The notes beneath the pieces are model-generated. The model was not told the origin of the DNA and ran no database searches. It saw only the letters and a list, made by a program, of their open reading frames with translations. Below, piece after piece: positions 6,440-7,891 of a stretch of DNA of 7,891 nucleotides. Made by a program: the position numbers and the translations under genes. The DNA lies in assembly GCA_947463845.1 (NCBI GenBank), contig CANHUM010000073.1, positions 1 through 7,891 on the forward strand, read 5' to 3'. Origin of the DNA: Comamonadaceae bacterium. GTDB taxonomy: Bacteria > Pseudomonadota > Gammaproteobacteria > Burkholderiales > Burkholderiaceae_C. The stretch's first letter is position 1. Every line of letters starts with the position of its first letter.

Positions 6440-7891
6440 ATGTCGAACCACCACGTCTTGCCACAGCCGCGCATCCCGTTCTCAGGTCTGTCCCACGTTC
6501 GGGGCCATGACGATCAAGCTTTGAGCGATGCTTGTGTGCACGAATTGCTGGCCAGTGCCGTGCAGCGCTGGCCGGACCGTGATGCGGCTGTTTTTTGTGC
6601 GGAGGGCATCCGCTGGAGTTGGACCGAATTTGGCCGCAAGGTCAATGCCGCAGCAGCAGCCCTGCATGCGTTGGGAGTGCAACAAGGCGACAGGGTGGGC
6701 ATCTGGTCGCCCAACCGCTCAGAGTGGTTGATCACCCAATTTGCGACCGCACGACTGGGTGCGATCTTGGTCAATATCAATCCTGCTTACCGGGTTGCCG
6801 AGTTGGCATACGCGCTCAACAAGGCCAGCGTGTCGGTCCTGGTCAGTGCCCACCGTTTCAAGACCAGTCAGTACCTGGACATGCTGGTGCAGTTAGGCTT
6901 TGGCGCCACAGAGACCCAACTGCCCGCTTTGAAGCACGTTATCCGTTTGGGTCCAGGAGGTCATGTCGATATGCTCGACTGGTCGACACTGATGGCGCAA
7001 GGTCACCAAGACCTCCCCTCTGAACAAGGTTTGAACGCCCACCAACCGATCAACATTCAGTTCACCAGCGGCACCACGGGGGCTCCCAAAGGGGCCACGC
7101 TCACGCACCACAACATCGTGAACAACGCCATTTCGGTAGCGGACTGCATGCGCTTGACTGAACAGGACCGCCTTTGCATTCCGGTCCCGCTCTACCACTG
7201 CTTTGGTATGGTGTTGTCGGTGCTGGCCTGCACTTCGGTGGGCGCTGCCATGGTATTTCCGGGTGAGGGGTTTGACCCGGTGGAGACCCTGTCTGCTGTC
7301 CAAGCCGAACGCTGCACGGCCTTGCACGGTGTACCGACCATGTTCATTGCCGAACTCGATCACCCCGAATTTTCACGCTTCGATTTGCGCACCTTGCGCA
7401 CCGGCATCATGGCGGGTGCGCCTTGTCCGATCGAAGTGATGCGGCGGGTTCAGTCGCTCATGCACATGCGTGAGGTGACCATTGCCTATGGCATGACGGA
7501 GACCAGCCCTGTCAGCTTCCAAAGTGCCACCGATGATCCACTCGACAAGCGCGTCACCACCGTGGGGCGCGTATTGCCTCACTTGGAGGTGCGCATTGTG
7601 GACCCGCAGGGCCAGACTGTGCCCGTTGGTCACACGGGTGAACTGTGCACCCGGGGTTATTCGGTGATGCAGGGTTACTGGGACGATCCCGAGCGCACGG
7701 CAGACGCCATCCAGGACGGCTGGATGCACACGGGCGATCTGGCCACCATGGACACAGAGGGTTACTGCAACATTGTGGGTCGCCTCAAGGACATGGTGAT
7801 TCGCGGTGGCGAGAACATTTATCCGCGTGAGATCGAAGAGTTTTTGTTTCGCCATCCCAAAATTGCTGCCGTGCAGGTTTTCGGAGTACCG
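6440..7891 (+). CDS. AMP-forming acyl-CoA synthetase, ANL superfamily (3' truncated)
   Basis: 484 residues are present and the frame is open to the window edge; about 60-90 C-terminal residues are probably missing, judged from the usual 540-570. These enzymes activate a carboxylic acid with ATP to an acyl-AMP and then form the CoA thioester. Motifs in order: the phosphate loop [11 protein letters not shown] (208-218), PLYHCFGM (250-257), the acid-pocket motif YGMTETSP (350-357), TGD (431-433) with ribose-binding Asp433, GRLKD (447-451) at the hinge, and GGENIYP (456-462) at the start of the mobile C-terminal domain. The overall pattern, including INPAYR (113-118) and [11 protein letters not shown] (410-420), resembles medium/long-chain synthetases of the ACSF2/FadD type, but the substrate cannot be fixed. 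The catalytic C-terminal lysine lies outside the window. ATG 6440 is the only likely start, since an in-frame stop lies at 6392. Its ribosome-binding site is poor (GGAA, three bases before). It follows glmS on the same strand with a 203-base gap, so co-transcription is doubtful. Confidence 0.93.
   Translation, partial: MSNHHVLPQPRIPFSGLSHVRGHDDQALSDACVHELLASAVQRWPDRDAAVFCAEGIRWSWTEFGRKVNAAAAALHALGVQQGDRVGIWSPNRSEWLITQFATARLGAILVNINPAYRVAELAYALNKASVSVLVSAHRFKTSQYLDMLVQLGFGATETQLPALKHVIRLGPGGHVDMLDWSTLMAQGHQDLPSEQGLNAHQPINIQFTSGTTGAPKGATLTHHNIVNNAISVADCMRLTEQDRLCIPVPLYHCFGMVLSVLACTSVGAAMVFPGEGFDPVETLSAVQAERCTALHGVPTMFIAELDHPEFSRFDLRTLRTGIMAGAPCPIEVMRRVQSLMHMREVTIAYGMTETSPVSFQSATDDPLDKRVTTVGRVLPHLEVRIVDPQGQTVPVGHTGELCTRGYSVMQGYWDDPERTADAIQDGWMHTGDLATMDTEGYCNIVGRLKDMVIRGGENIYPREIEEFLFRHPKIAAVQVFGVP

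Noticed and set aside
6309..6524. Small open frame of 71 codons between glmS and the synthetase
   Set aside because: It overlaps the start of the acyl-CoA synthetase, has no ribosome-binding site and shows no recognisable sequence.

Overview
The window looks like a core-chromosome segment of a betaproteobacterium, most likely Burkholderiales and probably Comamonadaceae or a close relative. This rests on the high G+C coding sequence, on a lipoprotein resembling the DUF6279 family, and on the order glmU / Lrp-AsnC regulator / glmS, which I associate with that group from memory. I see no insertion sequence, phage gene, CRISPR array, tRNA or rRNA.

Layout: (1) 1-148 is the 3' end of a gene on the + strand, probably a TetR-type regulator. 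(2) 226-1239 (+) is a metallo-beta-lactamase-fold protein whose second zinc site is degenerate. (3) 1258-2109 (-) is a lipoprotein of unknown function, convergent with the previous gene. (4) 2273-3676 (+) is glmU. (5) 3757-4236 (-) is an Lrp/AsnC regulator, convergent with glmU. (6) 4237-4373 is a divergent control region, extremely A+T-rich up to about 4340, with overlapping palindromes. (7) 4374-6236 (+) is glmS. (8) 6440-7891 (+) is an AMP-forming acyl-CoA synthetase cut by the window end.

How the genes fit together: GlmS makes glucosamine-6-phosphate from fructose-6-phosphate and glutamine. GlmU catalyses the last two steps to UDP-N-acetylglucosamine, the precursor of peptidoglycan and lipid A. 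The Lrp/AsnC gene sits between them on the opposite strand and shares its upstream region with glmS. Two dyads of the form TTTAT-n-ATAAA lie there, one over the putative regulator promoter and one over the putative glmS promoter. The regulator may therefore control itself and glmS, and its message may be leaderless. This is the most interesting hypothesis in the window, but it is inference. I did not find a clearly new multi-gene system; the other points of note are the missing zinc-2 ligands in the MBL protein and the uncharacterised lipoprotein.
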